Below, piece by piece: positions 62,280 through 64,000 of a DNA stretch of 64,000 nucleotides; position 1 is the stretch's first letter, and the number at the start of each line of letters is the position of its first letter. Below the pieces are notes generated by a model, which made no database searches, was not told the DNA's origin, and worked only from the letters and a program-made list of their open reading frames with translations. A program made the translations under genes and the position numbers. The stretch comes from Eulemur rufifrons. Its lineage: Eukaryota > Chordata > Mammalia > Primates > Lemuridae. Location: the NCBI RefSeq assembly GCF_041146395.1, contig NC_090989.1, positions 251,586,843 through 251,650,842 on the forward strand. Reading direction: 5' to 3'.

Positions 62280-63340
62280 TAATAACAGATACAATGACAA
62301 CGGGGTAACACTTCCCTACCACACCTTGTCTGCCTCACAAGAAAAATGGAAACACAATCTCACAACAATGACAAACTAAGGATGTAAGGGCAGGGCAGGG
62401 CAGGAATGAAAAATGACAACACAATGACAGAAGACAACTACAGGCCACAATGCAGAGGCGGAGGGGGCAAAATGACATGACAATCACACAGTGTCACAAC
62501 TGTTACAGTAACACAACAATAGCAATACACACAGCCATGCAACAGCTCCAAAGATGGCAGTGATTTAATCCTTTGTCTCTGGACAGCTCTCCTCCCGCCC
62601 TGTGGGTGCCCCTACTGATGTGCTGTCCATTTCAGAAATTAAATCAAGCAGCAGGGGGAGGATGGGGTTCTTGGCCCTGACGCGGTGACAAATGCTCCAA
62701 AGGAATCAGCTGTGAAAAGGTTGTTAGAAGCCAGGATGAGAGACAGAGACAGGATGAGGTCATGGACGTGGAGAACACAGGGGGACAGGGCTGACGGCTC
62801 CCTCACACCTGCACACACGGGCTCACTTGGGGATCACATGCCGGAAATAGTCCCTCTGGGCATCCTAAGCAACTTCACATTGCCACACACACAGGAACCA
62901 GGACAGTCACCCACAAAGAAGGAGGGCACACAGGACAGCTGTCCACAAAGTCACAGTCACACATGGATTCACAGAGGGACACTGTCCCACTTCAAGGATG
63001 GTAACACCTGATACAAGATCACAGGCATGGACAAGAAGGGCATCAGCACCCAGGGGCAGAGCTATACCGGGGGACACGGTCTCACACACAGGGAGACAGC
63101 TTAATAGGGACACAAACTCATAAAGATAAACAGAGAGATACTATTATAAAAGGGGTACAGTCTCAAACACAAGGTTAAGCCCCCAAAAGGGCACAGTCAC
63201 ATATAGACAATGTCACACATGAGGCACAGCCCACAAGGGTACAGCGTACAGAAAAATGCATTCAAACAGGGACACGCTCTCGCCCACATAAGAGCACAGT
63301 CTCACACACAAGGACACAGTCTCATATACTCTCAGAGATG
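62280..63340 (+). repeat. degenerate ACA-rich repeats
   Basis: Two kinds of short unit recur: 'acaatgacaac' at 62288-62520 and 'cacagtcacacacaagg'-like units at 62880-63330. Neither has a fixed period. Confidence 0.55.
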
Positions 63341-64000
63341 CAGCCTTATGCCCAGGGCCTTGGTCACACAAGGTAAAGACCTCTGCAGGCGATGGTAGAG
63401 TCCACTGGCAGGCCCTAGGCAGGTCCAGTCAGCAGCCCTGGAGCCGGCTGGGCTCTCTCTGGGTCTCAGTGCTGGTCTGATACAGACGAGGCCACAGAAG
63501 CCTCGACCCACTATCCTCCTCCAACTCACAGCCTTGAGGGTGGCAGAGCTGGGCCATCAGGGCCTGTTCCGGGCCTGGTCCTTGGAGATGCCCCACTCTC
63601 TCTGCCTTTGCCTAACCCAGCTGAGGGGGGTGGGGACAGGGCCCATCCAAGCGAGGAGCTTAGGGAGCCTCATTCGAGGCAGGTTTCGAGTGCAGACCTT
63701 GTACTAATGTGGCCGTTCAGGTGCTGCCTCAGATGCAGTAGAGGAGCCGGTGGTCAAGTCAAGAGGGCACCTGTTTCCCCAGCAGGGGTACAGCCCCTTG
63801 TCCTGTGGGCTGTGGGAAGGACTTGGCCCTCACTGGACAAGCAGGTAGAGGGAGGGCAGGGAGGCCGCCCATGGCCCAGCTCTGAGCAATCCCTCCCTCC
63901 TCTGGCCTTTCCAGCTGACTGACCTGTCCCCCTCCTTAGTGCACCAGCCCTCTCCTGCTTGCCACCCTGCCTGTCCCTTTATCTTGTTCTCTGTCCACTG

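Larger units (their letters stand above)
60383..64000 (-). other. CNTFR intron (3' part), upstream of the Ig exon
   Basis: I looked for the signal-peptide exon and did not find it. The region has a TG repeat (60621-60639), an imperfect palindrome (61513-61566), and arrays rich in ACAATGACA (62280-62520) and CACAGTCACA (62880-63330). Confidence 0.65.

Noticed and set aside
60383..64000. Signal-peptide exon of CNTFR
   Set aside because: No - strand frame resembling the known start (MAAPVPW...) with a donor in the right phase was found; it must lie beyond 64000.

Overview
The window is nuclear DNA of a primate, most likely a strepsirrhine (lemur or galago). All genes are split by GT-AG introns. 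The Alu copies are of the strepsirrhine kind: right monomers read 'gaggttgctgtgagctaggc', and two copies carry an extra 'tagctggacaactaaaaa'-type linker. MIR, L1, hAT-like and Tigger-like remnants are scattered throughout. Gene content and order match the mammalian segment equivalent to human 9p13.3: DNAI1, then ENHO, then CNTFR.

Positions 1-25965 hold the 3' half of DNAI1 on the + strand. Eleven exons encode the last 428 residues, essentially the WD-repeat half of axonemal outer-arm dynein intermediate chain 1. Positions 26020 to about 28250 hold ENHO (adropin) on the - strand: a single coding exon, a 0.9 kb intron and a CpG-island promoter. The DNAI1 and ENHO poly(A) signals converge and lie under 100 bases apart. 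Positions 28250-46415 are a repeat-rich intergenic block with five Alus, a Tigger-like transposon, a purine-rich simple repeat and a strong CTCF-like motif. Positions 46415-64000 hold the 3' part of CNTFR on the - strand. Six coding exons cover residue 29 to the stop codon (Ig domain, two fibronectin III domains with the WSxWS box, GPI-anchor signal). The signal-peptide exon and promoter lie beyond the right edge.

The three genes do not form a pathway. DNAI1 drives ciliary beating, ENHO encodes a small secreted or membrane peptide linked to energy balance, and CNTFR encodes the GPI-linked alpha receptor for ciliary neurotrophic factor. No undescribed multi-gene system is visible. The best leads are non-coding. 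A ~20.5-bp-period minisatellite in a DNAI1 intron carries 12 forkhead-consensus cores in helical phase, and an RFX-like site lies in a neighbouring intron. A homeodomain/forkhead motif cluster sits at 8.4-8.8 kb, and a palindrome of GTTAAC and AATTAA motifs sits in a CNTFR intron. A stop-codon change also adds one tryptophan to CNTFR. Comparisons with human proteins and genes are from memory, not from an alignment.
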